Origin: Terebella lapidaria
Taxonomy: Eukaryota; Annelida; Polychaeta; Terebellida; Terebellidae
DNA length: 64,000 nucleotides
Direction: 5' to 3'
Assembly (NCBI GenBank): GCA_949152475.1
Contig: OX424566.1
Location: forward strand, 28,930,423 to 28,994,422
A program made the position numbers and the translations under genes. Position 1 is the first letter of the stretch; each line of letters begins with the position of its first letter. The notes under the pieces are model-generated. The model was given only the letters and a program-made list of their open reading frames with translations. It was not told the DNA's origin and searched no databases. Below are positions 1 to 13,200 of the stretch, in pieces.

Positions 1-1142
1 GGTAATATTAAAGCTATAATCACTTTTAGAATTGACAAAATGTATTTATTCTGTAGTAGGTTTGTTTTGTCTATAGAATGAGACATCGTACAATGTGTAT
101 TACGTGCCTAAATTGAGTTGCCAAATCAAGATTCAAACTCGGGCCAGTCAACTCGGGCCAGTCATTTCTTCCCCAAAGAGGCCCGGGGCGAGTTCTACAC
201 ACAGTCTCATGACGTCATTGGTATTTGTCTAGATACTGTGGCAACCGGCAATGTAGGCAGGTCGATCATTCTCTATTCACTGTTTTCATGAACGATTAAC
301 GGCATTTGTTGTCGAAATGTGCCTATTTCCTATATATTCCCGACTATCTCGAGATGTACTTTCAAGATTGCTTGACAAAAAAGAATGCTAAATTTGGCTG
401 ATTTTAAAATTGATTCCAACTTTAATCCAACGCATAACAAAATGTACAAATATCGCGATTTGAGTCACTCTGTCATATATTTCACTCATATTCAGAAGAT
501 GCATGCGCATAACTCCATCAACATAATTATACGAAGTGAACCATACATGAAATTTCGAAACAATCTGTAGCCATGCGTATACTTATTCAGGCATTTTTTA
601 CATCATCTTGGAGATTAGACATTTTGAAAATTAGACATTTCACTTACATCGTCACTTTTCGATATATGTTTAAACATAAATGCAAATCTGCCGGTTTCAT
701 ATCCTCGCATATATGCTGAATTTGTTTTGTCAACTGATCGATAATAAATCCCAGCATGCCATGATGCTTTGGTAGTTATGAAACCCAAAAGGATGATCGA
801 ATATTCTTATAGGAGTTCATTACGGTTGAATGGAATCGTTGAAAGCAATAATCATCCAAGATTTACGATCCCTGGAGAGAATTACATATTGATTTCACAT
901 AACATGCGACGACTTGGGAAATCCAACTAAACCAAACATAAACAAAATTTATGTCTTTCCCTGGGGAGTTAACCACCAAAATCACACAGTCTATATTACC
1001 CAAAAGGGTTATCACGTCGGGTCATGGAGACATCGTGTGGTGTATCACTTTATTTCCATTATCTTCCAGAGTCTGCCTTGCTGACGTTACGGCTCCTAAG
1101 GGGTGCCATACTCTGGAACAGTAACCCTTGTACCTCATTGCC
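1..1142. other. Non-coding sequence upstream of the Cys-loop receptor gene
   Basis: I see no supported gene in this stretch. It is AT-rich, with short open frames that resemble nothing I know. The promoter and any 5' UTR of the receptor gene at 1143 should lie here, but I could not pick out a convincing TATA box or initiator. An in-frame TAA at 1122-1124 lies 21 bases before the receptor ATG and closes that reading frame upstream. Confidence 0.5.
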
Positions 1143-1249
1143 ATGGAGATAGTGTCGAGGATTCAGCCAGCCGTGCTCCTGACTGCCCTCATAATGGCGT
1201 GTTCAGGACCACGGCAGACGTGCGGCAAGGAAAGGATGAAACACAAGGG
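1143..1249 (+). CDS. Receptor exon 1 (start codon and signal peptide)
   Basis: The ATG at 1143 lies in GCCATGG, a strong initiation context, and an in-frame TAA stands 21 bases upstream. The 35 complete codons give a hydrophobic core (PAVLLTALIMAC) typical of a signal peptide. The exon ends at GG before the donor GTAAGT (1250) with two bases of a glycine codon left over. The first base of the exon at 22056 completes that codon. The 20.8 kb separation is the main doubt; RNA evidence would settle it. Confidence 0.75.
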
Positions 1250-4200
1250 GTAAGTGCGTTCACTCGTGGATATCAGTGACGCTTATATTTGTCTAAACAC
1301 TAGCGAGACACCGTCCATTGCAGTCGTATTTGGAGATTTGCGTTATTTCTGGGTGGTTTACCACGAATCATACGTAGAGCGAATGTGTAGTGTCCAACAG
1401 GGCGTTGCAAAATTGCAGAATGGATATTTACACTTGCTCGTTCATCTTGTGGAAAGCCCAGCGGAATACCGGGGTATTCCCTGGATTCAGTTGATTATGA
1501 TTGGTTGAAAGCAAGATCGCTGTAAATGGACTATTATGAGCGTGAATGGTGTTTATTCTGAGTGACACGTGGGGTTATAACTGAGAAAGACATCATTCTT
1601 CATGGCCGGGCAATTGGGAGCCATTACTCTCAAGCCATGGTCGTTTGGATAGAAGCATCGTTTATCAGAAGACACAGAGCGCTGTGAAAAAGACATCACA
1701 GATGTGATCAATGCAAAGGCGGTGGCGTTTAGTACAGGTTAATGGCATGGATCCTGTCCAATGACTCTAAAGCTGTGAAAGAATAAATATTCATTGCACC
1801 ACATAACAGGAAAGGTTGTGCTAGTGTCGTTATGTACTTGTACTGTCGGTTTACTGCAAAACCCTATCTAATTTGTCGATAGCTCTAACATAGTAGAAAT
1901 TTTACGTTGGATATTTCTGCACATTTATACGATGCTTCTGTGAATTGTACCATTATGTACAAAATGATGTATGTTTAATATTTTCTAGAACGTCTGAATA
2001 ACGAATTGCAGTCTCGAAATATTGCTAACGAGTTGCAGATTGTTATGAAAATTTGATTGTCATGTAGTTGTCTCTTACAAATGATCATTTCATCATAACT
2101 TCAGCACTTATCTACAGTAATTCTAGTGGATAACACTGGAAAATAATTCTGGTGCAATTATGTCTTGATTCGGAAAACTTCAATAACAACAACTATCAGA
2201 ATTCAATAACGATATAATAATGAGACCATTAGCAAATGAGAGGTGGATTATCAGTGACCGTTCGAATGGTAGCTGCCAGTAGTTTATTCACAACTACAAT
2301 ATACATGTACAGTGTACTCTGTATAAACCGGATCTCCAGGGGACCGGGGGAAAAATCCGGTATGGACAGAGCGCCGGTTTATCAAGAGTCTGAAGAGAGA
2401 GAGCATCGATCATCTCACCCGATATGCAGATACCGACTGACTCCGTCTTTCATTGTTGCACAACATAACTAAACTAAATACCAGCCAGCTATTTTAGATA
2501 CACGTAGTTACAAACTTTATGGACATCGGCGTAGTTAATATTATGTTATTGGTAATATGTCGGATCTCTATAGATTTATTGCTGAACATTCAAGTAAATC
2601 AAGTCAATCAATTAACAATTGTAGGTTTGCTATTGATATCATTATCATCTTGTGCTATTAACACATCTTAAAACCAGTTGCAGAATATACATAGTGAGAC
2701 AAGGTTGCATGATGCCATAGAATTGTTGTGTGCGTTTACAGCATGCGCTGATATAATCACTTTGAACAATGCGTGTCACCCCAGTGATGAGCTAGCAGTG
2801 ATTTACTCGAGAAATCATGTCAGGTAAATCATGCATTCTTCAAACACCCCAAACTGACGAAGTTTGGTTGTTGTTAATTACAATTTGTGAGCGCCATGTT
2901 CCTGATGCTGTTGTGTTTACAAAGACGTGTGACTAAAGCGCCGCCTCTGACATCGGTCTGTGATCCGATCAAGTATGGCTAATTGCAATTTAGACGCCGT
3001 AGTTTGGAATCATTGGAGGTAACGCCGGTTTGGACAATACGATATGGCCGGTTGGGTCACAGGAATAGGGCCGGTTTTCAGAATGGACAACATCCGATAT
3101 ATCGAGAGTTGCTTACTGTAGAAACAAAGGGGAAGAAATCGGGACCTAAGAGGAACGCCGGTATGGACAAAATTCCGGTATATACAAGAGCCGGTTTCGG
3201 CAGAGTACACTGTACATTCATCATGCTTCTTCATGTCATCATGAAAAATATTGGTAGATCTATCAGTAAATAAAAAACAAATCATGAATTATTTGAATGA
3301 CAAACAATTCCGTTAATACATGGGATAGAACAAGATGTATGGATTGAGGTAGATAAATTACTACTCGTTGAAAATATTTTCTCTATGTTCTCGTCAGTTT
3401 TTTCGTAACCTATATCTTCACAATCTTGAAGACCATTCAAATGAATTCTCAAGCCTCAAACTTAGAATCTAACAATCGAGTTATCCTAGTTACAAGAGCA
3501 ATAAATGACAATGGGATCTATTGAACTTCAATAAAATCTTTCAAAAATGTCTCAGTGATGTCTCAGTAGATGGACTGCTATCTGACGAGTTGCATGAAAA
3601 TTCAATGGAATCTTCATTATGACGAATCTCGTCAAACATCGATGTGTCACGTTCTCTATACCATACGAACCATCTCACTTTTATCCAGATTTTTTTTTCC
3701 ACAAAGAGAATACCAGGGTGTAGTGAGGTAGACATCTCATTGCGAGGTACAAAAAATGCCCCTGGTGTCCTTCCATCAACCATGCATGAATTGAAGCTTA
3801 CAATACTACTATTCACACACCTACGAATACGCATTTGCGATTCAGATAATTATATTATCAGGTCTTCCATGGGAACAATAGCCGTTATCCCACACTTGTC
3901 AGAGACGGGTATCTAATATTCAAGACACTTTTGTATTAGTATCCTCTTGGGCGGATCTAATGGATATAATAGTGATTGCAAAACAATGTTGATTGTATTC
4001 CTAAACAAATTCCCCAATACACTATCCATGTGACCATACCTTCATTACCGTGATGAGTATGAATGGCCATTGTCCGATTTGTATCCGTGAATAGATTCAG
4101 GCCTGGTACCTATCAGATCGATACAAGCGTCGACTCGACACATGCATATTCAACAACTTACATTTCATATACACATACATGAGTGAAATTGATAGATGTC

Positions 4201-7200
4201 GACCCTCTCTCTTCCCCTGTTTTCCCAGGAGCTAGATCTCTATGGCGATAAGTGTGACCATATCGAAGTGTTATGATATGGGGTGGAGTGTATGGCAATC
4301 AGATGAACCAAGCGTAACCAATTAACACGAACAGGTTGATAATTCAACCAAGACCTGCTGAATAAGTTACCGAATCTGGTTAATTATTTGTAGCATCCAG
4401 TTAATTGTGGACTTTGGATTTAGCGAATTAGCCGTAGGGGTGAGGAATGGGATTGGGGTAGTGGTGGATTCTATTCAAATGTCAGGGTAATTACGCGAAG
4501 GTAATTACGAATGTATGGCGCCTTCCAATGATGTTGGAACCGATGATTATGTCAATTGCACAAAAAGACATCCAAGGTTATATGGGGTCGCATTTTTCGC
4601 TATCTGCCAGGTGTGTAACACTCGCCTGAATCTGCGTAAGCATTCGGAGATTTCTGCAATAGAAACACATTGGTTAAATGGCAATGTTGATGCAAGTTTC
4701 CATGTCTGCAAATCTTTCTGTCGAAGCTATGAGCTACTATTCACTACCATTGTCTATGCAACCACTATGCCAAATTATGATGGGCGCATCGATTAAGTCT
4801 CATACGCTGCTTTTGTGAAGTGTCAAATGAAGTTGCATATAAAGGTGCTTCTTTCTGAATGTGGATCATGATGAATCAGATTAGATGTGGAACCAGAGGA
4901 ATTGTAATGTCAATTACTAAAGTGACCTTTTTTACGGTAGCCTATGGGGTTATAATGTTGATCTAGGTCATTCTCAGTGCTGTACATGTATTGCATTACT
5001 TTAAAACAGCATTTATTAAGAAGATATCTCAATACATTGTTGGTTCTCTTGTCTGACCACCCAATATTCGGAATAAACTAGTGGAAACACTAGGAGGAAG
5101 TTAGGAGGATGGCAGATACCTGGTTATTCCAATTTATGGACCTATTCCAGTCTGTGTAAACCTGAGAAATTTTAAGCCAGGACGTAACTCCATCACAAAT
5201 CCTCCATTATTAATCAGGGACAAGACAGGACAATCTGATTACATACTAGATTATCGAATAAGCCGCCAATCGATGCATCGTCTCTCGCCTTCCACTGGGA
5301 ATAACGTCTATAGTTTTGGAGTATGCAACCTTTGAGCCTACTGTATGAAAGTAGACCACATTTCCTATCAGATGGTTGGTGTTTTTGTCAATCTATACGT
5401 ATATGTATACATATAAATAAATACGAGTATATTTTGGCAATATCTTTTTATATTAACATGATAGTTTTTCAATAAATTCTTTCGAGTGGGTCCATTTTAT
5501 TCGGTTTCTCATATAATGGTTGTTTTGAATTATTTGAAATTTCACCCATGGTATAACATCAGTTTAAGTAGCAGGATGATTCAATTGAGAAGGATGGACA
5601 AGGTGTATGCATTTATACAATACGGATATTATGGACACGCGATCATCGCACGGCCGCCGCAGACTCTTTCCTGAGAGAGCTCTACAGATCGCATTTCTCA
5701 TTTGATTTTGATAAATCCTTTCATTAGCATGTAATATGGTACAGCTGCGACACCTATCGATCTGGATGCCATAGCGTCGATACAAGTATGGGGCTGAAGG
5801 TTTGGTGCAAAATAGATTACTTTTACTTATAAGTTAATATTGAATCCCAAGTAAATTATCATTGCAGAACATTCAGGAAAAGATGTGCTAGTTCGGAATC
5901 TCACCAGCCACGTTAAATGCAAAATCGTCTTAAATTGCTCGGTTACATTGACACCCCTATTACGTATTTACTTTAAAAATGTTACATTAAATGAATAAAA
6001 ATGTTGTTTATTATTAGAAAATATTGGGATCATGGCTTTGGTTCACTGTTAAATTTCGTTAGAACTCAGAAAGTGTTAATTTTCCGAAATTTCGTACATT
6101 TAGGTAAAATTCTTTCATTCTGAATCGTCTGGGTGTCTGTAGAGAGAAATTAGCACGATGAAACCATATATGTTTTCGTCCGTTGGTAAATATACATATT
6201 CCAGAAAATTGTTTCGCAAATATTTGTTAAAATTGATTTGAATGAAAATGGCCAAAGGTATATTTTGGGTTACAATTCCCATTTACAGTCACAAGAATAT
6301 TAATGAAACCCCTTTGTTATCGAATGCACACTATCATATGGCTGATGGTTAATTGAAAGTCTGACAATAATCAAAGGACTTTGGATTTCATTAACGCTCT
6401 TCCTTAATAAGCGCCCTCCCGACCTGTATCTCTCAATATATTCTATTGTTCTATGTTCAGAATAGGTTTAAATTGAGTCGTCCTTGAGACTGTCTGGAAA
6501 CAAATGAATGAATTTTGTTCTTCTGATTATCCTTACCATAATCCAAAAATTGCAATTATGCAAATTTATGGTAATCATGATTCATGGTAATAATACCCAC
6601 CCAATGTATCAGACAGTCCCGTCTGATGGCACTTTTCTTCATCAAAATATGAGAAACCGGACAATCGTATTTCTAATTAGAAACTCTAATGGGTTGTTCA
6701 ACTCTTCTGTCTCATTTACTGTCTGTATCGTCTCGAAGCATCACTGCTCATCATTAACATGCATCTGTATCAGTATTCCATCAGGAGAGCTCTAGCGGAT
6801 GACGAATATCAGATGCGACTATAAAACATATTAGTGGGAAACTTACTTATTTACAAATCATTATCAAGGGCTATAGTAGCTTTTGAATATTCATTTTATA
6901 ATGAGAGATCAACCGCAGCCAAAGAATATGTGGGAGAAACACATAGTGATAGTTGGATCACTAGATCATTTACCATGATACGCTTTGTGTTCATGACTCG
7001 ACCTATATGGATGACAACGAAGTCATGGTTAGTGTTTAATGATTCCTATTAAAGGGAACATGATATCATACAACTTTTGAAGCTATGGGTTCTCGCGAGT
7101 AATGAAGCAAATGCCAACAATTAACAAGAAGAGATCAATTGCTCTTGCGCTTCTGGTCAATTATTTATATTGTCAGTTTACAACCAAAATACGAATACAC

Positions 7201-10200
7201 GCTGCTTTCCAATGGAAAGATACAACCGACAATGAGAAATACCCCCCAAAATAAGGCCCTGTGGATTATCCCTTTTCCTGTATTTGTGGGTGAAGAGCTC
7301 TACTGAAGCAGATTTCTGTCAGACAAAAAAAACCATTACAGCTAATTACTCCTTGAGAGATTAATTACAGCTAATAACTCTTGGAGAGATTAATTGCCGC
7401 CGTCGATGGCCCAAGTAGCGCACCTTATTACTCTGCTAATACTACTCACCCACTGAATGTATACCTTATTTATTCCGTCTGGCACATTTTTAATCTTCAT
7501 TGAATGTAGTAGAAGTCATAGTGGTCCAAGTATTCTACCCTGCGCCTAATACTACTCGTCCACAAAATGAATGCCATTTTATCCGTCTGTCACCTTTTTA
7601 ATCCTTATTGAATATAGAGGGAGGCGCAGTGTATGATACTTGGGCCGAAAAGGTAAGCTGCGCTACAAGGGCCGTGTCGATGCATATTCATATGTTGAAT
7701 CTGAGCGACTATATGCATAAATAGGTGATGTCATTGTAAACGTCTACCGGATGTCAATCACTATGCCAAACGATATCAGATGGCATTGACATCGTTCCAG
7801 GAGCTGTACATCGTGGGGTTCAACTTCATGTTTACTGAAACGTGAAGCAGATCAATCAGATCCGATGTGCGGAAATATTATGTTTATCACTAAAGTGGAG
7901 TTTTGTTTGTTATTGATCTAGAGTGTTCAGTTTTTATAACTAGTGTATCTAAATACATTGTTATTTACCTGGAATGTAGGATTTAGCACACCCGTCCGCT
8001 CCAATTCTTTGATGAAAGGATCTCAACAATTTGTCGGGTGTTCTCTTGCTTGGTCCTCCAACGTAAACCTATTATTGGCACATGAGGTTATTTTGCTTTA
8101 ATCAAACGTATTATACCTGATTGAGAATCATTTTATTGTGTGTGAACCTAGAATATTTTTGGGCTAGGACGTAACCCAATGAACGTTCCTTTTTTATTCG
8201 AGGGACAAAACAAAACGACATGGATGCATACCAGTTCATTGAATAACCTGGTAATCGATGTTTCACCTGTCGTCGTCCATCAGGGAAAACATCTTCAATT
8301 TGACGTACCCACTTCACTATATTGAACCAAGCAACATTCCTTGGTAATTTTGTTGTGGTATATCTCACAGACACAGCTTATACATGGATATATCCTTGTA
8401 TATGACGGGTGGTATCCCTTCAATGGACACTAATTTGTCTCAAAATAGAGTTATTTTTTTCGACATTTTATTTGGTTTGTCGAAAAACGCTTATGAAGGC
8501 AAAATCTAAAATACCTGAAATCCCACCTGTGGCAAGAGAGTAGTGTCAATGGCGATATGATTTATTCCGGTACGATAGTCTCTGGCGTGTAGTTCCATGC
8601 TGGTCACAACCAACATCAACGAACGCAAGCTGGAACCAATGTAACTCTAGCCTGGTGAAGTCAATACTAAACAGGCCATGCCATTGAATTATATATTTTC
8701 TTCTGACTTGAATATGAAAATATATGAAGAGTAATTTCTGGATATATTGCATCAATTCCAAATAAATGTGGAGGCAGTGGGTAGTCATCTAATATATTCG
8801 TACTCAGGTTCGGACAGACCCTTCCTGGTAACCTTCTCTTCATGGCAACAGAACAAATGGAATATCTAATGACCAGACTATAAGATTGGCATGTACATTG
8901 TATAACCAGCCTTTTGTCTGCCCATGGATGTGTGATAACCTCACGAACAGAGCCAGAGGCCTAATCCCCCTAGAGGCACAATTCTATGTGAGAAAAGGAC
9001 ATTACATATTTGATAAATGCAAAGGCGGTGGTGGTTTATACATTTGTATTATATGGATCCTGCCGAATCACTCTAAAACTATATTGCAGTGAATGAAAGG
9101 TTGTGTTGGAGCGTCGCATTATACTGTCTGTTTGTAGTTTAGAAACTTTACGCAACATTTAAAGCGAAACCCTCATGGATATCTTGCATTTAAGCGAAAC
9201 CCTCATAGTTTGCAATATTGCTTGAGCCAATCTCGATATTAAACAAATTGAAATACTCGATGGAAATTCCAGGTTTTTATATTCTATATTATCTGGAGCA
9301 TTCTGAGTATCAGACCGTGGTATCATATTATTATGCACCAGTTGCAATTATGGGTTTTATGAAGATTCAATTGCCGTGTCGTTGTGTCATCATCGATAAT
9401 GATGCAACACCATCACTAGAGCGCTGAAATAATTTCACTGGGACAAGATATTGCTGATGAAATTACGGTTTACGCAAAGTTATACAACTGTCATGGTTAT
9501 GTGGAACAACACAACTTCAGCGAATCGGTATACGCAGTTAGTTATTTTTTACGAATACCATGTAACCAGTGGCGCCACTTGTTCGTACTGATGCGCAAGA
9601 TTGATTGAGTTAAGGTTGAGTTGCATGAAATAATCTCTAAAACTAGAATGTTCCAGCCCTCCACCCATTTCTAATGAAAATATAAAAGAAACAAGAGAAT
9701 TAATTTGCACACATCCTTTTCACACCAGAATTTACTAAAGTGATCTATGGTCATCAAAGATCACCAACCAAAACTTCTTTCTTGATTTAATATCGTTGAA
9801 TTATATTTGTCTGATAATCGTCATTCTCAAATGACATTTTTCTGCCTATTTGTCAACAGACAAGGTGTATTCATAGCAGACCTAGCGACAGGATTAGGCT
9901 GTCTTGCGATCAACCAAGAGTCCAGTCGTACGTGTACTTACTGGATTGAATGTGTATATGTAGGCTACATTCCATCCTTAAAACTCGCATGAACTGTGTC
10001 TGTCATTTCATGTACTGCTGGTGAGGACAAGAAAATGGAGTAGCATTGAAGACCAAACATGCGTAAATGGGTCACATCCGGTAACACGATTTTGTAAATA
10101 AACAAAAAAGCACGTGGCTTCCGCATGGTCACGGTGAGGATACGCTTCGCCAATATGTATAGTATATGTGTGAATGGACCTTTACCTTTATAGGTTTCAC

Positions 10201-13200
10201 AATTCTCTAGCGCTAACTTGTGTATATTTCATACATTTATGGTATACAGCCTTCAGAAGTCAAACTATGCGAATGCATACTCGTCTGGTGATATCGACGC
10301 ATAAGTATACAGTGGTTTGGTCTGATTTATATACATAAGACCCTACCTGTATCATATTGTCCCGTCAGATGTCATTTTCAAGGACTTCGTCCGTCAAAAT
10401 ATGAGAAATGAGACGGTCTAATTAGAAACTTCTAATGGATTGTTTTGTCCAGTTCTTCTGCCTCGTTTTACTGTCTCTGTGTTGTTTTTATTCCGAAACT
10501 GAATTCCTAGAATCTAATGTTCAAGCCATCCCAGAGACATCAGCAGTGAATGTCAATGGACTCTTCGTGGAGAAATGTGTCACTGCCAGTCGAGTCTCGA
10601 TTAAATTTGATCATTCTTTGAAAGAAGCACTTGAAACCAAGCAGCGTTTTGTTGGCGAGTTTTTTAGGAATCATACCTACAAAATATCCTTTGAACTGTA
10701 CATGTGGATTTTTTCCACCATATAATATGATCAGGTGCAAGATATGCAAACGTCTGGCCCTGCCACACTGCGGTTCAAAAGAACTCGCCTATTCCTGAAA
10801 ATCGCCTCTGGTGTTCTTGTCTTAACAATGCATGAATGGCAGATTTCTGCAGCATACGCCGCATACTATCAGAACCATACTATATGCATTTAAAAATACA
10901 TTTTTACAAAATCGGAAATCATCAAAATATTAGAAAATAACTTATCCTTTATTCTTTGGGGGTCAGACTAGGGCATCTAAATTTAAGACGGCTTTGTATC
11001 AGTATTCAGACCTAGTATAATTGTGATTACAAAGTGCAATACAAAGCGACATCTAGCTATTTTGCCATGGATTGTCAAAGGCTGTCGGGGCTTTATGATA
11101 GACATCCCACATTGAAGAATCTACCGTAGCAATTTACCATAAAAAATATAACTTGGGAACATGAACTGGTATGACTTGCCTATGCCTCGACTCTTTTCGC
11201 TATTATAAATGATCAATGTATGATTTGTACCTGCAAGCGAATATTACTTCGAATGTACAATGGGTCGCATAGTCTGAAATATAAACAGGTTCCAATAAAC
11301 TGACGCGGGCCCTCTTCAACTTGTCTTCTTCTTTCTCATTTTTCCAGGAGTTATCCATCCACGTTACTAAATATGTTCATATGATGGTGTTGTATTGTGA
11401 GCTGTTTCACGGAGATAGATGACCTAAGCTTGAACAATTAACCGGCCCAGGTTTTATCATTCTGAATCCTGTTGAGTAATGACCTGGATCTGGTTACGTC
11501 CTGACAATATCCGAATAACTGTGGACGTTCGAGCTAGTGAACTGAAGACACTAGGTAAACTAAGTACATTGTATCGATTTTGCCCGTCTACTGTGATTTT
11601 CAAGGACTTCTCCCATAAAAATATGAGATATGAGACAATCTCATCTCTAATTAGAAACTTGCTAATGAGTTGTTTTGTTAAATTTTGTCTCGTCTTCAGT
11701 CTGTGTTGTTTTTATTATGAAACTAAATTCTTAGAATCCAATATTTCAAAAATCAGTGACATCAGGAATGAACTCAACGTGTAGTAATGTGTCACTTCCA
11801 GTGGAGTCTAGATGCGATATGACACAAACAAATACTTGAAGTCAATCACTGGCTATTTGTTTGCGCGGAATCATATCTACAAAATATGCCATCAAATGTC
11901 GATTTGGGACATTTCCCATATGATTTGTGATATGCATCTGGTCAGAATGTCTCTTTCAGCTCTGTCACATTAAGACAGATTTTTTTATGAGGAGAATGAA
12001 AAATGCAGTTTCTAGTTATTCTAGAATTGTTTAGTACAAAAGAACTTGCCTATTCCAGGAAATCGCCTATTGTTAATGTTTTAACAATGCATGGATTTCA
12101 GGTTCCCGCACCTTACACCGCATACTACCATAACCATACTATTTATTAATACATTTTCACAACATCGGAAAACGTACATAATAGGCCCAATCAGTATATT
12201 ACTTGGAACCATAGCCATTCTCTCTTTGTGTCAGATTTGGGTATCTAAAATGCTTTCGTATCAGTATTTGGTCAGGATCTAAAGGTATAATGGTGATTAC
12301 ATAAATAGGGCACATAGCTATTTTTGCCATGAATTGTTGAAAGCTATAGGTGTTCCATGAAAAACACCCCATATTGAGGAATCAACCATTGCTACTTAAT
12401 TTAAAGGAAACTATAAGTTGGGAAAAATGGACTGGTACGCTTCGTGCCCATGCCTTGACTATTTTTTTCCAGTATTAATTGTTATTGTATTATGTGTACT
12501 TGCAAACGGATATCACTTCGAGAGACAATAGGTCGTATAGCCTGACACTTTCAAATCAATATAAGCCTGCATTTAACACATACAGGTTCTATAACTCACA
12601 TGTAGGCCTAGCATGATAAACCTGGATAAATAGACCTGGACCCTGTCCTCTTCTCTCACTTTCTGTGTTACTTTTTTTCAGCAGTCATCTTTCACGTCAA
12701 TAATTATGCCCATGTTGTGGTGCTGTGATTGGAGATGTTGTATGGTGATTAAATGATTGTGGTTGAATAACTCGATCAGGTTAAAGTCTCAGGCCAGTAA
12801 ACTGCCGTATGAGGTAAATGATGGAATCAGATTGTTGATGGATTTCATTTTGGTTCCAGTACAAATGCATGGTGTACTTCAAATAAAGAGATGCGTTAGA
12901 GCCGAGAACAATGTGAGTTGCATTTGAATGGGGCCGAGCTTCTGTAGAAAAGCATTGTTATCTCTCTTTCAGGTCCGTAGCTCTCACCTGAAAGTGCGAG
13001 GTCATTAGCAGATTTCTGTCAGAAAGGGAAGCACATTATAGCTAATTACTCCTGGAGTGTGATTTACCGAGGGTGTCAATGCATGCTCCGTGAGTGCGAA
13101 GTCCTGTGTCGAAGCTGTGCCATTTTTCACTCCCATAGATCATACTATACATACATGACATAAATCTATGGGATATCGGCTGGATACTGGTGAAGATCAC

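Noticed and set aside
10435-10725. 96-codon plus frame starting like a signal peptide
   Set aside because: The homologous segments at 11659 and 15720 are interrupted soon after the start, and no splice or poly(A) context supports it. Treated as repeat DNA.
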